A stretch of 64,000 nt of DNA from Altericroceibacterium indicum. Lineage in GTDB: Bacteria > Pseudomonadota > Alphaproteobacteria > Sphingomonadales > Sphingomonadaceae. Positions 34,048 to 42,860 of the stretch are shown piece by piece (the first letter of the stretch is position 1; the number at the start of each line of letters is the position of its first letter). The notes under the pieces are model-generated. The model saw only the letters and a program-made list of their open reading frames with translations. It made no database searches and had not been told where the DNA came from. The position numbers and the translations under genes are program-made. The stretch lies in NCBI RefSeq assembly GCF_009828105.1, contig NZ_WTYQ01000006.1, positions 1 to 64,000 of the forward strand, written 5' to 3'.

Positions 34048-35688
34048 ATGTCGACCGGACAAATTGACCCTCGAATAGCACGTAAGTTGCTTGAACCGGT
34101 CACCGGTCGCCCATCAAAAAGAGCCAGCATTGGCCTGTTAGCAGACAGTTGCGGCGCAATATTATTTGCCGCCGGATTGGCCTTCACAGTAAATGCCATT
34201 GCTACGGAACAAATGGTTTTCCCGTGGTTATTGTTAATGGTGGCTAGTGGAGTGGTGCGTGGACTGTCCGCTGCGCTAGCCCTACGGGCGGGGGCAGAAG
34301 ATGCGCGCCGGGTGAAACGTTCCCTTCGCGCCAAAATTCTCATCACTGCCCTTTCCCGTCTCCCCGGCGGAACGCGCACCGGCGGCGGGTGGATCACCGC
34401 TATCATTGATGAAGTTGAAGCGATTGACGGCCATGTCACTCGCTTTCTCCCAGCCCGCTTTGCCGCTGTTGTCGCCCCCTTGCTGGTGGTCGGAGCGGCC
34501 GCCTGTGCGAGCCTGTTTGCCGCGCTCATCATGCTCGGCACATTGATACCCTTTGTCTTTGCCATGATCCTGGCAGGCGGCGCGGCGGCGGATCAGTCGC
34601 GCAAGCAGTTCGATGCCCTCGCCCGCCTGTCGGACCTCTTTTCTGACCGTTTGCGCGCCCTGCCGGTCATCATTGCCTTTGGTGCCGGAGAGCGCGAAGC
34701 TGGCCACATCGAAAATGCTGCCACAGACGTTGCCCGCCGCACAATGAAAGTGTTGCGGGTGGCATTTCTGTCTTCCGCCTCGCTGGAATTCTTTGCTGCC
34801 CTGTCTGTGGCGCTGGTCGCCGTCTATGCAGGGTTTAATTTGCTGGGCCTGTTTCCCCTGCCTATCCCGGAAACATTGACGCTGACAGAAGCGATGTTTG
34901 TTCTGGCGCTGGCGCCGGAATTTTACGCGCCCATGCGCCGTCTGGCCGCTGCCTATCATGATCGTCAGGCCGCAGAAACGGCCATCACGCGCCTTGAGCC
35001 GCTGCTTGCGGAGGTGGAGCGCAGCCCCTCCCCAACCGCCAGCAAAGCCCCGGCGATTGCGCTTGAGGGCCTGACGATCCATCATGAGGGTAGCGAACAG
35101 CCAGCCATCGCCCATTTCAATCTTGCCATCGAGAGCGGGCAATCCACCGCCCTGATAGGGCCATCGGGCTGCGGGAAATCCTCGATCCTCCATTCCCTCA
35201 TCGGGCTGGCCCCGCGTGAAGGTGTGATCCGCCTTAATGGCACAGAGATTGCCCCCCAGGCCGACCTCTCCGCCATGGTGGGCTGGGCCGGCCAATCCAC
35301 CCTGATCATGCCGGGAACGGTGGCGGACAATATCGCTCTTGCCCGGCCCGATGCCACACGGGCCGAGATCAATGCGATGGCTGAAAAGGTTGGCCTTGGC
35401 CCTATGCTGTCACGGCGCGGCGGTATCCATGTTGAACTCGATCCACGCGGCAGTGGGTTATCCGGTGGAGAGCGAAGGCGGGTCGCATTGGCGCGCGCCT
35501 TACTGAAAAATGCACCGCTTTTGTTGCTGGATGAACCCACCGCGCATCTTGACCCTGAGAGTGAAGCACAGATCATTGCACTTCTGCGGGAAACTCTGGC
35601 TGGCCATACGGTCATTCTTGCCACGCACAGCCCTGCCCTCGCCGCCATTTGCGACCAGATTGTCGATCTTCAGGGAGTCCGTTCATGA
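34048..35688 (+). CDS. cydD: Glutathione/cysteine ABC exporter subunit CydD
   Basis: The product has 546 residues. An ABC membrane domain (about 25-310, six helices) is followed by a nucleotide-binding domain with Walker A IGPSGCGKSS (near 370), signature LSGGERRRVALARALL and Walker B LLLLDEPTAHLD (near 490). CydDC exports reduced thiols to the periplasm and is needed to assemble cytochrome bd. Its position divergent from cydABX supports CydD over other ABC exporters. It overlaps cydC by 4 bp (ATGA). Confidence 0.92.
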   Translation: MSTGQIDPRIARKLLEPVTGRPSKRASIGLLADSCGAILFAAGLAFTVNAIATEQMVFPWLLLMVASGVVRGLSAALALRAGAEDARRVKRSLRAKILITALSRLPGGTRTGGGWITAIIDEVEAIDGHVTRFLPARFAAVVAPLLVVGAAACASLFAALIMLGTLIPFVFAMILAGGAAADQSRKQFDALARLSDLFSDRLRALPVIIAFGAGEREAGHIENAATDVARRTMKVLRVAFLSSASLEFFAALSVALVAVYAGFNLLGLFPLPIPETLTLTEAMFVLALAPEFYAPMRRLAAAYHDRQAAETAITRLEPLLAEVERSPSPTASKAPAIALEGLTIHHEGSEQPAIAHFNLAIESGQSTALIGPSGCGKSSILHSLIGLAPREGVIRLNGTEIAPQADLSAMVGWAGQSTLIMPGTVADNIALARPDATRAEINAMAEKVGLGPMLSRRGGIHVELDPRGSGLSGGERRRVALARALLKNAPLLLLDEPTAHLDPESEAQIIALLRETLAGHTVILATHSPALAAICDQIVDLQGVRS

Positions 35689-37277
35689 GCCGCCTTCCTG
35701 CAAGCCCACTATCCCTGCTTCTCGCGCATGAAAACCACACCCGCCGCGCAACCTGGCGGCAGGCTTTCATCTGCGCTGGCCTTGCTGCCATTGCCTCGGT
35801 TGTCCTGCTGGGGTTGTCTGGCTGGTTTCTCACCGCTGCTGCACTGGCAGGGGCGGCCGGGCCAGCTGTTGCCAATGCCTTCAACTATATGCTCCCCAGC
35901 GCCGGTATTCGCCTTCTGGCGATTGTGCGCACCGCCGCGCGTTATGGGGAACGGGTGACCGGCCATAAGGCTGCGCTTCATGCGATGGCCAATGTCCGCG
36001 CCACATTGTTCCGCTCGATTGTCGCTCAGCCGCCAGCAAAAGCGCTCAGCATGAGCCGGGGGGCTGCCCTTTCCCGGCTTGTTGGGGATGTCGGGCTCAC
36101 GGAAAATGCGCTGGTGCGCCGTCCGGCCGGTTTTGCGGCCTTCTCCGGCCTGATGGCTGCGCTGATTATGACTCTGATCGCCAGCCCCGTAGCCACGCTG
36201 ACGCTTTTGCTTGTCGCGGCTGTGACCTTATGGCTGCTGCGCCGTTTGCAACCAGCCATCGATGCCAGTGCAGAAGATGTGGCGGTTGCCAGCGAAGCCT
36301 TGCGCGATCGCCTCTCCTCCCTGATTGATGCTGCGCCGGAGCTGCGGTGTTATGGCCTTACGGACTGGGCCTGCGCGCGCAATGCTGAGGCTGAAAGCGA
36401 TCTGCTTGATGCGCAAGTGGCTCACCATCACGCGCTTTCGCGAGTAGAAGCTCTGCGGGCCATGGCCATTGCTGTTGGTGCCACAGCCTGCACTGTTGCA
36501 GCGCTTCCTTCCGGGCCTGCATTGGCTGCTCTGGCCGCATTGGCAGGCGCGATGGGCGTGGATGGCCTGAGCCCCCTTATCACCCGCCAGATCGAGCGAG
36601 GCGCCGCCATGCGGGCCGCTGAGCGGCTTGATGGCGTGTTATCGACCCAGCAAGTCGAAGCGCATGAAGAAATCGCCCTTAAGGGCCGGACGATCGCCCT
36701 GCCCGGTTTCCTCAGCGAGCGGGTGGAGCGCGGTGATTTGGCGGTTATCCGTGCCCCATCGGGCACCGGCAAAACAACGCTGGTTGAAGCGCTCATGGGC
36801 CTGCGCTCGTTATCTCCCGGCCTGGCGATGATTGACGGGATTGATGCAGCATGGGTGTCTCCGGTCCAGCGGCGCGAAATTTTTGCCTATGCTCCGCAAG
36901 ATGCGCAGCTTGTTTCCGGTACGGTGCGGGACAACCTTCTGCTTGCCCGACCTGATGCAAGCGATGCGGCCTTGCAGGAGGCTTTAGCGATAGCCGGGCT
37001 CACTGAAGTGGTTGCAGCACTTCCGAAAGGCCTCGCCAGTTGGGTGGGAGAAAATGGCGAGAGACTGTCAGGTGGTGAACGGCGGCGCCTGGCGCTCGCG
37101 CGGGCTTTACTCTCCCCTGCTCCATGGCTTTTGCTGGATGAACCCACCGCCGGGCTGGACCCGGCTCTGGCAAACCAGATACTCGACCAGCTTACAAAGT
37201 GGATTAACCGCCAGGGTAAGGGCATTGTGATGATCACGCATGAGACTGTGCATCACAATGTGTCGACAGATATTTAA
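35685..37277 (+). CDS. cydC: Glutathione/cysteine ABC exporter subunit CydC
   Basis: The product has 530 residues from ATG 35685, which overlaps the cydD stop; the frame opens earlier (35649) without similarity. The membrane domain (about 20-300) contains the CydC-like FNYMLPSAGIRLLAIVRTAARYGERV (near 75-100). The nucleotide-binding domain has IRAPSGTGKTTL, LSGGERRRLALARALL and LLLDEPTAGLD. It forms a heterodimer with CydD. Confidence 0.92.
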   Translation: MSRLPASPLSLLLAHENHTRRATWRQAFICAGLAAIASVVLLGLSGWFLTAAALAGAAGPAVANAFNYMLPSAGIRLLAIVRTAARYGERVTGHKAALHAMANVRATLFRSIVAQPPAKALSMSRGAALSRLVGDVGLTENALVRRPAGFAAFSGLMAALIMTLIASPVATLTLLLVAAVTLWLLRRLQPAIDASAEDVAVASEALRDRLSSLIDAAPELRCYGLTDWACARNAEAESDLLDAQVAHHHALSRVEALRAMAIAVGATACTVAALPSGPALAALAALAGAMGVDGLSPLITRQIERGAAMRAAERLDGVLSTQQVEAHEEIALKGRTIALPGFLSERVERGDLAVIRAPSGTGKTTLVEALMGLRSLSPGLAMIDGIDAAWVSPVQRREIFAYAPQDAQLVSGTVRDNLLLARPDASDAALQEALAIAGLTEVVAALPKGLASWVGENGERLSGGERRRLALARALLSPAPWLLLDEPTAGLDPALANQILDQLTKWINRQGKGIVMITHETVHHNVSTDI

Positions 37278-37301
37278 CTATAAAAACAACGCTATAAGCC
37301 T

Positions 37302-37586
37302 TTACAGACGCTTATAGCACGTCCCCAAACGGGGCCGGGCATGGGAGCGTTTGCGAATGATCTTTGCGCAATAGGCTTGTGCATCGTGGTAGCAGTCAAA
37401 GGCTGCCGTCATACTGCGCCCGCGTGAGCCAATTCTGCCCCAATATCTCTCAACGGTGAACCATCCAAACACATCACAGCTCAGTGTCAGACGGTAGGAT
37501 CGTGCAATATTGCGATCAGGGTTTCGGGCTTCCCAGCATATTTCCCATTCGAGCGGTTCCATGGCCGAAAGCTGCGCTGTTTCGGC
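37302..37586 (-). CDS. WGR-domain protein
   Basis: The product has 94 residues from ATG 37586 (TTG 37598 is an in-frame alternative). It is essentially one WGR domain: the eponymous YWGRIGSRGR near 52-61, preceded by YRLTLSCDVFGWFTVER and followed by AQAYCAKIIRKR. WGR domains bind nucleic acid or link to PARP/MolR proteins, but the role of single-domain forms is unknown. Such small genes are often found near replication genes of sphingomonad plasmids, as here beside the iterons. It is convergent with cydC. Confidence 0.82.
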   Translation of the reverse strand, partial: AETAQLSAMEPLEWEICWEARNPDRNIARSYRLTLSCDVFGWFTVERYWGRIGSRGRSMTAAFDCYHDAQAYCAKIIRKRSHARPRLGTCYKRL

Positions 37587-37678
37587 CATGGCGTCCAAGG
37601 GATTTTATGAATCACAGGGAGACCTCTGATTCACTGCCTCGATGAGCGGGTGTACATGCGAGCCTTTCTTTATCCCCT

Positions 37679-37916
37679 ATTCCTGAAAAATCGTAGATTT
37701 TCACGCAGGTTAGAGCAGTTATGAATCTGTTAGACAGGTTAAGCTCTGTACCTTGCGCCGCGACTCATTGAAGTCCCACGATTCGCCCTTTGTCCATGTT
37801 CCTGATAGATCGATGATGTGTTCCCGTAATGTCGTCCCTATCGTTCCTGAAAGGTCGACGCTGCGTTCCTGATAGATCGTCTGACGCATTTGCGGCGTTC
37901 CTGATAGGTCGATGCT
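37679..37916. other. Iteron array, probable plasmid replication origin
   Basis: At least four copies of a 20-bp direct repeat, consensus GTTCCTGATAGRTCGAYGCT, start at 37798, 37843, 37865 and 37897. Degenerate copies start at 37820 and 37679. Starts are spaced 22-23 bp apart in the main block (about two helical turns), and the last interval is 32 bp. Such iterons are binding sites for a replication initiator; the RepA gene is 217 bp to the right. The intervening 37917-38133 holds no gene. Confidence 0.75.
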
Positions 37917-38133
37917 TAAAGCAAGTGGGTTCAATTTGAATCAATTCCTACAGAAGCCGGCCATTAGAGGTTCAAAAATTATTCGTGGAGGGGGTGAAGC
38001 GTTCTAACGGAGGAATGAAAAAATCAGCACTACGCAAAAACGCGACACTTCGGGAACGGGCTCTCAAGTCAGAATGAACACCTTCAACCGGGGTAGGAGA
38101 AGGTTTTGCCCTCCCCTCCCCTGTTCACTGATC

Positions 38134-39375
38134 TCAACGGCGTAAGTCACCGCCATGCTTCTCATGATGGCGTTTGACCCAGCCTATGAAGGCCTTTTGC
38201 CAATTCGCTGGCGTGCGCGCTGGATCGGCGGCGACCCAGCGTTCAAATTCGGCATGGAGCGCATAGAGGTCCCAACCAGGGCATTTCTCGCGCAGATGGG
38301 TGATCGTTTCATCTTCCATATAACCGCGCGTGCTGGCGTCGGTGAGACCGGCCACAGTGGAGCGGATCAGGGCAGAGGCATCCACCAGTGGTGCATCTGC
38401 CTCAGAAGTATCGTCAGACCGGGCCGCACTGCGGCTTTTCGCAGCAGATCGTTTCCCCGGGGAAACCGGTGAGCCTTTGCCTGCTGACGGTGCGGCAGGA
38501 GCATGGCTGGCATCGCCCCCTGCCCCGCCCATCGCATCGATCCGCCGCATTCGCAGATTGGGTTCCCCATTCTTGCCCTGTTCGATGCTGAGGTCATAAC
38601 CGGGCAATGTGTTCTTTTCAGCCAGCTTGTGAATTTCGAATTTGAAGCGACGATATTGCCCTTCGGCACCCGATTTTTCGAACAAGACTGGCATGGAGAT
38701 GGCAAAGCCGCCCTCCCCTGCCCCGCCGGCATGTTTGCGCGCCACGCGATAGAGCCAGCGTTCACGCCCGCCGGTGATGTCGAAATAGGCCCTGTCGATG
38801 GAGAGCACCCCGCCCTTCATCATCACCCCTTCCCAGAACCAATTGCTCAGTTCGATGGTCATGCCGCGCGAACGTTCGGTGCGTTCGTCGACCAACTGCG
38901 TCCAGCCATCGAGCCAGGAGAATGTCGCTTCGCGGCGGTTCTCTGCCCGGATGTTGGTTTTGATGGTGGTCGAGACAAGCCGGTCGAGCGATTGCGCCAG
39001 CAGTTCATAGGCGCGCCCCGTGGTCGGTCGGCCAATGGCGCGCAGCAGATCATAGGGCATGATATGGAGTTTGCGCGGAACATCATTGATCCCGCGCCGT
39101 GCCATATCGGCCAGCATACTGGCGCAATAGATCAGAATGTCCGCATCCCAGATCGTGGCCATGCCATAGTCCGGATTGGCGGAGACATGGACCCACAGCT
39201 TTCCGTCTGGCGCTGTGTAATCGATCGGTTTGACGCGCTTCTTTTTGGCGAGGCTGAAAAAGGGCCGCTCCATCATTTCGCGTTGATCGCGCAAGGGGAG
39301 GTCGGCGAGGTAGGGAAGAAACAGGTCGAACTGTTCGGCGACGGTTTGCTGTTTGCGCTGGTTCATCAAATACAC
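38134..39375 (-). CDS. repA: Plasmid replication initiator protein A (RPA family)
   Basis: The product has 413 residues. It matches the replication initiator protein A family of alphaproteobacterial plasmids: FSLAKKKRVKPIDYTAPDG near 42-60, WDADILIYCASMLADM near 78-93, ELLAQSLDRLVSTTIKTNI near 125-143 and IDRAYFDITGGRERWLYRVARKHAG near 192-216. The C-terminal part contains a low-complexity linker (about 280-325), inside which a GTTTCCCCGGGGAAAC palindrome is embedded. It would bind the iterons and start replication. It reads in the same direction as parB and parA, with a partition-site cluster between. The start could also be ATG 39366. Confidence 0.9.
   Translation of the reverse strand: MYLMNQRKQQTVAEQFDLFLPYLADLPLRDQREMMERPFFSLAKKKRVKPIDYTAPDGKLWVHVSANPDYGMATIWDADILIYCASMLADMARRGINDVPRKLHIMPYDLLRAIGRPTTGRAYELLAQSLDRLVSTTIKTNIRAENRREATFSWLDGWTQLVDERTERSRGMTIELSNWFWEGVMMKGGVLSIDRAYFDITGGRERWLYRVARKHAGGAGEGGFAISMPVLFEKSGAEGQYRRFKFEIHKLAEKNTLPGYDLSIEQGKNGEPNLRMRRIDAMGGAGGDASHAPAAPSAGKGSPVSPGKRSAAKSRSAARSDDTSEADAPLVDASALIRSTVAGLTDASTRGYMEDETITHLREKCPGWDLYALHAEFERWVAADPARTPANWQKAFIGWVKRHHEKHGGDLRR
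38451..38466. repeat. Partition-site-like palindrome inside repA
   Basis: GTTTCCCCGGGGAAAC, a perfect 16-bp palindrome, is identical to copies between repA and parB. Here it encodes the VSPGKR segment of the RepA linker. Confidence 0.65.
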
Positions 39376-39409
39376 GCTGATGTGAAAGGTAAGGGCAGGG
39401 TGGCGCTCT

Positions 39410-39425
39410 GTTTCCCCGGGGAAAC
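39410..39425. repeat. Partition-site-like palindrome 1 (repA-parB gap)
   Basis: GTTTCCCCGGGGAAAC; here the dyad extends to 24 bp (39406-39429). It lies 35 bp upstream of the repA start and may also influence repA expression. Confidence 0.7.
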
Positions 39426-39468
39426 AGAGGTGTGAATTTTGTAATTATCAGGCGGAGCGGAGCAGAGT

Positions 39469-39484
39469 GTTTCCCTGGGGAAAC
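39469..39484. repeat. Partition-site-like palindrome 2 (one mismatch)
   Basis: GTTTCCCTGGGGAAAC, one base from the perfect palindrome, in the repA-parB gap. Confidence 0.65.
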
Positions 39485-39602
39485 GTCTCGGTTGCCATGT
39501 GATGAGAAGGTTTTTTGCAGAGCGCGAAGCGGGTGCGATCATAAGGCTGATGATCGGGCAGGGGAGGGCGCTTAGTCGGAAAGCTGGCGATCTGGCAGGT
39601 CC

Positions 39603-39618
39603 GTTTCCCCGGGGAAAC
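39603..39618. repeat. Partition-site-like palindrome 3
   Basis: GTTTCCCCGGGGAAAC, a perfect copy, 46 bp before the next one. Confidence 0.7.
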
Positions 39619-39648
39619 ACGCCTCTGGGCAAGCACCCTGCCAGAGTT

Positions 39649-39664
39649 GTTTCCCCGGGGAAAC
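39649..39664. repeat. Partition-site-like palindrome 4
   Basis: GTTTCCCCGGGGAAAC, a perfect copy ending 4 bp beyond the parB stop codon. Together with the other copies it probably forms the centromere bound by ParB. Confidence 0.7.
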
Positions 39665-39667
39665 GCA

Positions 39668-40738
39668 TCACCTTTGCAGGCCCTTGCCATCGCGTTCGAG
39701 CAGGTCGAGCGCGGTTTCAACCCGGTGCAGCAGATCCTGTTTGTTCAGCCCGTGGCCGGCATGAAGCCGCAGTGTGACGCCCTGGCGGTTGTTGGATTGC
39801 ACGGTCACAGCCGGGCGGCCATGATTACCATCAATAGTCAATTTGTCAGGCGTAGAGCGTGGGTTGGCACCTGCTGCTAACAAACGCCGGATCACGTCGG
39901 GCGCGGCAATCGGTGCATCCCCGGCAGCCTTGCGCGTGGCCTGCAATTTGGCCAACCGGCCCGCTTCGCTACGGATCGCACGCGAGGCATCCTTATCATC
40001 CAGCGCCTGCGCCAGCGGGTAGGCGGGCTTCAACTGCACATCGGCAGGTGAGGCAAAGGCATCGATGATCGCATCAGGAATATTGGCAACCTTGAGCATC
40101 TTGGACAGCCAGCCCTTGGACAGCTTTAATCGCTCCGCCATGCGGGTCAGGTGGTTGCCATAATGGGTAGTCAGGGCAGCGGCATAATTGCGCGCGCGCT
40201 CCAGATCGGAGACATCCTTGCGTGCCCGGTTTTCAATGTCAGCCACACGAAAAGCAGCCTCATCATCGAGCTGCTGCACTGTCGCCAGAAACTGCATTTC
40301 CGGATAGGAATTCTGCCGCAACCAGCTAATCGACCAATGGCGCCGCGTGCCTGCAACGACCTCATAATCATAGGCCGGATCATCTTCCACCCGGCGGACA
40401 ATAGCGGGCACTTTCTGGCCCCCTTCCGCCACGAGGGAATCGATCAGTTCTGCGCAATTCACTTCATTGAGATGTTCGTAAGAGCGGGCATTGCCTTCCC
40501 ACACCCGCACCTTGGCCGGATCAAGCAGCAACTGCGTCACCTGCCGCACTTCGCCACTGGAAACGCGCGCCAAAGCACTCTCGCGGCCCAGCAAAGTGGT
40601 GCCGCGACCGCGATAGGCCGGGGCTGCTGGTGGTGGGGCAGGGGGGGTGTTGTCTTCCGGGCCGCTACTGCCCTTTACCTCAATCTCATCTTCATCCGCG
40701 AGCAGGCTTGCGAGGTAGTCTTTTTGTTTTTTAGCCAT
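39668..40738 (-). CDS. parB: Plasmid partition protein ParB
   Basis: The product has 356 residues from ATG 40738, preceded by AGGAGA; the frame also opens at 40765. The ParB/Spo0J N-terminal nuclease-like domain holds VRVWEGNARSYEHLNEVNCAELIDSL and the arginine-rich YEVVAGTRRHWSISWL (near 115-130). FRVADIENRARKDVSDLERARNY follows. A helix-turn-helix (TRMAERLKLSKGWLSKMLKVANIPD, near 190-215) should recognise the GTTTCCCCGGGGAAAC palindromes next to its 3' end. It lies 113 bp after parA. Confidence 0.9.
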   Translation of the reverse strand: MAKKQKDYLASLLADEDEIEVKGSSGPEDNTPPAPPPAAPAYRGRGTTLLGRESALARVSSGEVRQVTQLLLDPAKVRVWEGNARSYEHLNEVNCAELIDSLVAEGGQKVPAIVRRVEDDPAYDYEVVAGTRRHWSISWLRQNSYPEMQFLATVQQLDDEAAFRVADIENRARKDVSDLERARNYAAALTTHYGNHLTRMAERLKLSKGWLSKMLKVANIPDAIIDAFASPADVQLKPAYPLAQALDDKDASRAIRSEAGRLAKLQATRKAAGDAPIAAPDVIRRLLAAGANPRSTPDKLTIDGNHGRPAVTVQSNNRQGVTLRLHAGHGLNKQDLLHRVETALDLLERDGKGLQR

Positions 40739-40851
40739 CGGCCCTGTCTCCTGCCTTTGTGCCATCTATGGTGCGTTGCGCTTTGAGGTGTTCCTGTAGG
40801 ATCGATAAGGCTAGCCAAGCGGAAGCACTGTAGGAAAGTGTTTTCTCTGGC

Positions 40852-42072
40852 TCAGCCACGCAGCAGATCCTCTTCATTGGCTGGTTCCACCCGGCCCCAG
40901 CCTTGCGTGACGAGCTGAGCAATCTGGCTCAGCGCTTCATCGAGATTGGCCTTGGAGCGTTTATGCGTTCTTGATGTGCCGATGGGTTTTTCCAGCTCAT
41001 AGACAGTCATCATCCGCATGGCGGCATGACTGATCTCGGCGCTTTCGAGAATCGGAACGGGGAGAAGGGCAGGGCCAAAGCTCTGCTCCATGATTGCGCG
41101 GACCATCGTATGGCTCGGATCATTGGCGTCAAATTTCGAACAGATCAGCCGCACGAAAGAATAATCCACCGGAATGCCCGCTTCGACCAATTGCGCCAGC
41201 ACCTGATCCATCATGCTGAGGAATTGCACGGTGGAACAGAAATCGGGCGTGGTTGCCGCCAGTGGCACCAGCAGTGCGTTGGCGGCCTGCATCACTGCAA
41301 GGCTGATGGTTCCAAGGGCAGGGGGGGGATCGAGAATAACCACGTCATAATTGCGCGCAAGGTCTTTAAGCCCTTGTTTTAGCTTGCGAAAACGCGCAAC
41401 CAATACAGATTGACCATCCGCTCCAGACGCGGCCAGTTCATATTCCACATCGAAGAGTTCAAGATTGGACGGGATCAAATCGACATTGGGCCAGGGGGTC
41501 GGCTTCACGGCATAGAGCAGATCGGTCTGCGTGGGGTCGATCGAGAGGTATGGGTAAAGCGTTTCTTCGCGCGTAATATTGAAATGCGGATTGAAGCCAA
41601 ACAATGTGGTGGTGGTGGCCTGACTGTCGCAATCGACCACCAGCACACGATAACCCTGTACCGCGAAATAATGCGCCAGATGAGTGGTGACCGTGCTCTT
41701 GCCGACGCCGCCCTTGAAGTTCTGCACCGCGATGATGGCAGGTTCGTCCATTGGCTTGCGACTGGGCGAGGCACCCAACACCTCGCGCATATGCAGCATC
41801 TGTTCCACTGTATAGCCAAGCCGGCGGCCATTTTCTCCAGCGGGGGGAGGGGGCAGGCGGCCATCTTCTTCCGCCATGCGGATGCGGTTGGTGGAGCAAT
41901 TGAGAAGCTGTGCAGCCTCGGCAATCCCGAAGCGCACATTGAGACCCTTGCGGCTTTCCGGCAGGAAGGCCTTGCGCCGCAAGCGTTCGATCATCTTCTC
42001 CCCGGCCTGCGCAAGATCACCGATTTGACTGACAATGGCAGTTTGTTCGGCAATTGAATTCTGAGATGCCAT
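40852..42072 (-). CDS. parA: Plasmid partition ATPase ParA (type Ia)
   Basis: The product has 406 residues. A MerR-like helix-turn-helix at about 45-95 (FGIAEAAQLLNCSTNRIRMAEE) marks a type Ia ParA that represses its own promoter. The deviant Walker A is NFKGGVGKSTVTTHL (near 118-131), followed by LVVDCDSQATTTTLFG and VVILDPPPALGT. It positions plasmid copies together with ParB. The upstream gap 42073-42347 (275 bp) presumably holds its promoter; I see no clear operator there. Confidence 0.92.
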   Translation of the reverse strand: MASQNSIAEQTAIVSQIGDLAQAGEKMIERLRRKAFLPESRKGLNVRFGIAEAAQLLNCSTNRIRMAEEDGRLPPPPAGENGRRLGYTVEQMLHMREVLGASPSRKPMDEPAIIAVQNFKGGVGKSTVTTHLAHYFAVQGYRVLVVDCDSQATTTTLFGFNPHFNITREETLYPYLSIDPTQTDLLYAVKPTPWPNVDLIPSNLELFDVEYELAASGADGQSVLVARFRKLKQGLKDLARNYDVVILDPPPALGTISLAVMQAANALLVPLAATTPDFCSTVQFLSMMDQVLAQLVEAGIPVDYSFVRLICSKFDANDPSHTMVRAIMEQSFGPALLPVPILESAEISHAAMRMMTVYELEKPIGTSRTHKRSKANLDEALSQIAQLVTQGWGRVEPANEEDLLRG

Positions 42073-42347
42073 ATTTCATGCCCTTGAAGCTGTTTCCCGG
42101 CATTTTTACCTGAAGAGCTTCATTTGAGCAATTGGATAGTTAAACGGATACTATTCACCGAAATGGGCCGGAAATATCGACCCCCTACAAGCCGTTTTGA
42201 GCGCCATTTCAGAGTGTTTGTGAAGGATTGGTTGCTGAACGTTTCTTTTGTGCTGAGCGGGGCTCTAAACCCGAATTTCTGACAGGCAGAGTGTGGGCGT
42301 ATCATCGCGCGGATTGCATTGAGGGGGCAGTTGGCTGAATGGGGGGT

Positions 42348-42608
42348 ATGAAGAAACGACGCCGCTATCTCACTGCCACCATGCCTGATGGCTATGTCAA
42401 GACTATTGGGCCGACGGCGGACAGCTTCACCCATTATTGGCGAATTGTGGCAGAGCTTGAAAACGGCAAAACCGAGGTGTTTTGGGGGCATAGCCGCTCG
42501 CTCGCAGAAGCGCGCCGCAAACGGGCACCGGCTGAAGAGGCGAGCAAGGCGCGAGGATGGAAGAGCTTTACTTTCGAAATTGTCGAACTGGTCGAAACGC
42601 CGGTGTAA
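42348..42608 (+). CDS. Small hypothetical protein next to the partition genes
   Basis: The product has 86 residues from ATG 42348 (MKKRRRYLTATMPDGYVKTI), preceded by GGGGGG; an ATG three codons upstream is possible. It is basic at the start, with a WRIVAELENGKTEVFWGHSRSLAEARRKR centre, predicted as a small alpha/beta domain without membrane segments. I do not recognise a family. The divergent position next to parA suggests a plasmid-borne gene. It ends exactly where the next, opposite gene ends. Confidence 0.6.
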   Translation: MKKRRRYLTATMPDGYVKTIGPTADSFTHYWRIVAELENGKTEVFWGHSRSLAEARRKRAPAEEASKARGWKSFTFEIVELVETPV

Positions 42609-42788
42609 TCATTCCTCAGTAAATCGCAGGGTGCGCTTGCCTTTTGTCCGGCTTGTGAGGTGAAGGAGGCGGCAGCGGTCGCAGCGATAGATCCGAAGCT
42701 CCAGGCCAGAGCGCTGGATGACGCCAAGCGCTTCCTCCTCCGATCGGTAGGAGGCTTTCTTCCGGCAGATGCTCAAGCGTGTACGCAC
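42609..42788 (-). CDS. Small zinc-ribbon-like protein
   Basis: This 59-residue ORF reads from GTG 42788: an early single Cys (SICRKKASYRSEEEALGVI), then LRIYRCDRCRLLHLTSRTKGKR. The arrangement C-(many)-C-x2-C-x3-H with YRC-x2-C and HLTSRTKGKR is a pattern I associate with short sphingomonad proteins of unknown function, probably binding one zinc. A stop codon lies three codons upstream of the GTG, so this start is forced. Its end abuts the end of the convergent gene. Confidence 0.68.
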   Translation of the reverse strand: MRTRLSICRKKASYRSEEEALGVIQRSGLELRIYRCDRCRLLHLTSRTKGKRTLRFTEE

Positions 42789-42860
42789 TGGATGACTTTA
42801 CCAAACCCATTCGTGGGCTGCCAAGCTGGAAAAGGTGAGGGAGCGGGCTTTCCCCCTTCA

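Noticed and set aside
37798-37916. Possible CRISPR array
   Set aside because: The repeats are 20 bp with only 2-3 bp between most of them, with no room for spacers, and they lie beside repA; iterons explain them.
39406-39664. Palindromes as CRISPR or REP-type repeats
   Set aside because: Spacing is irregular, the motif is a perfect short palindrome, and the location between repA and parB fits partition sites.
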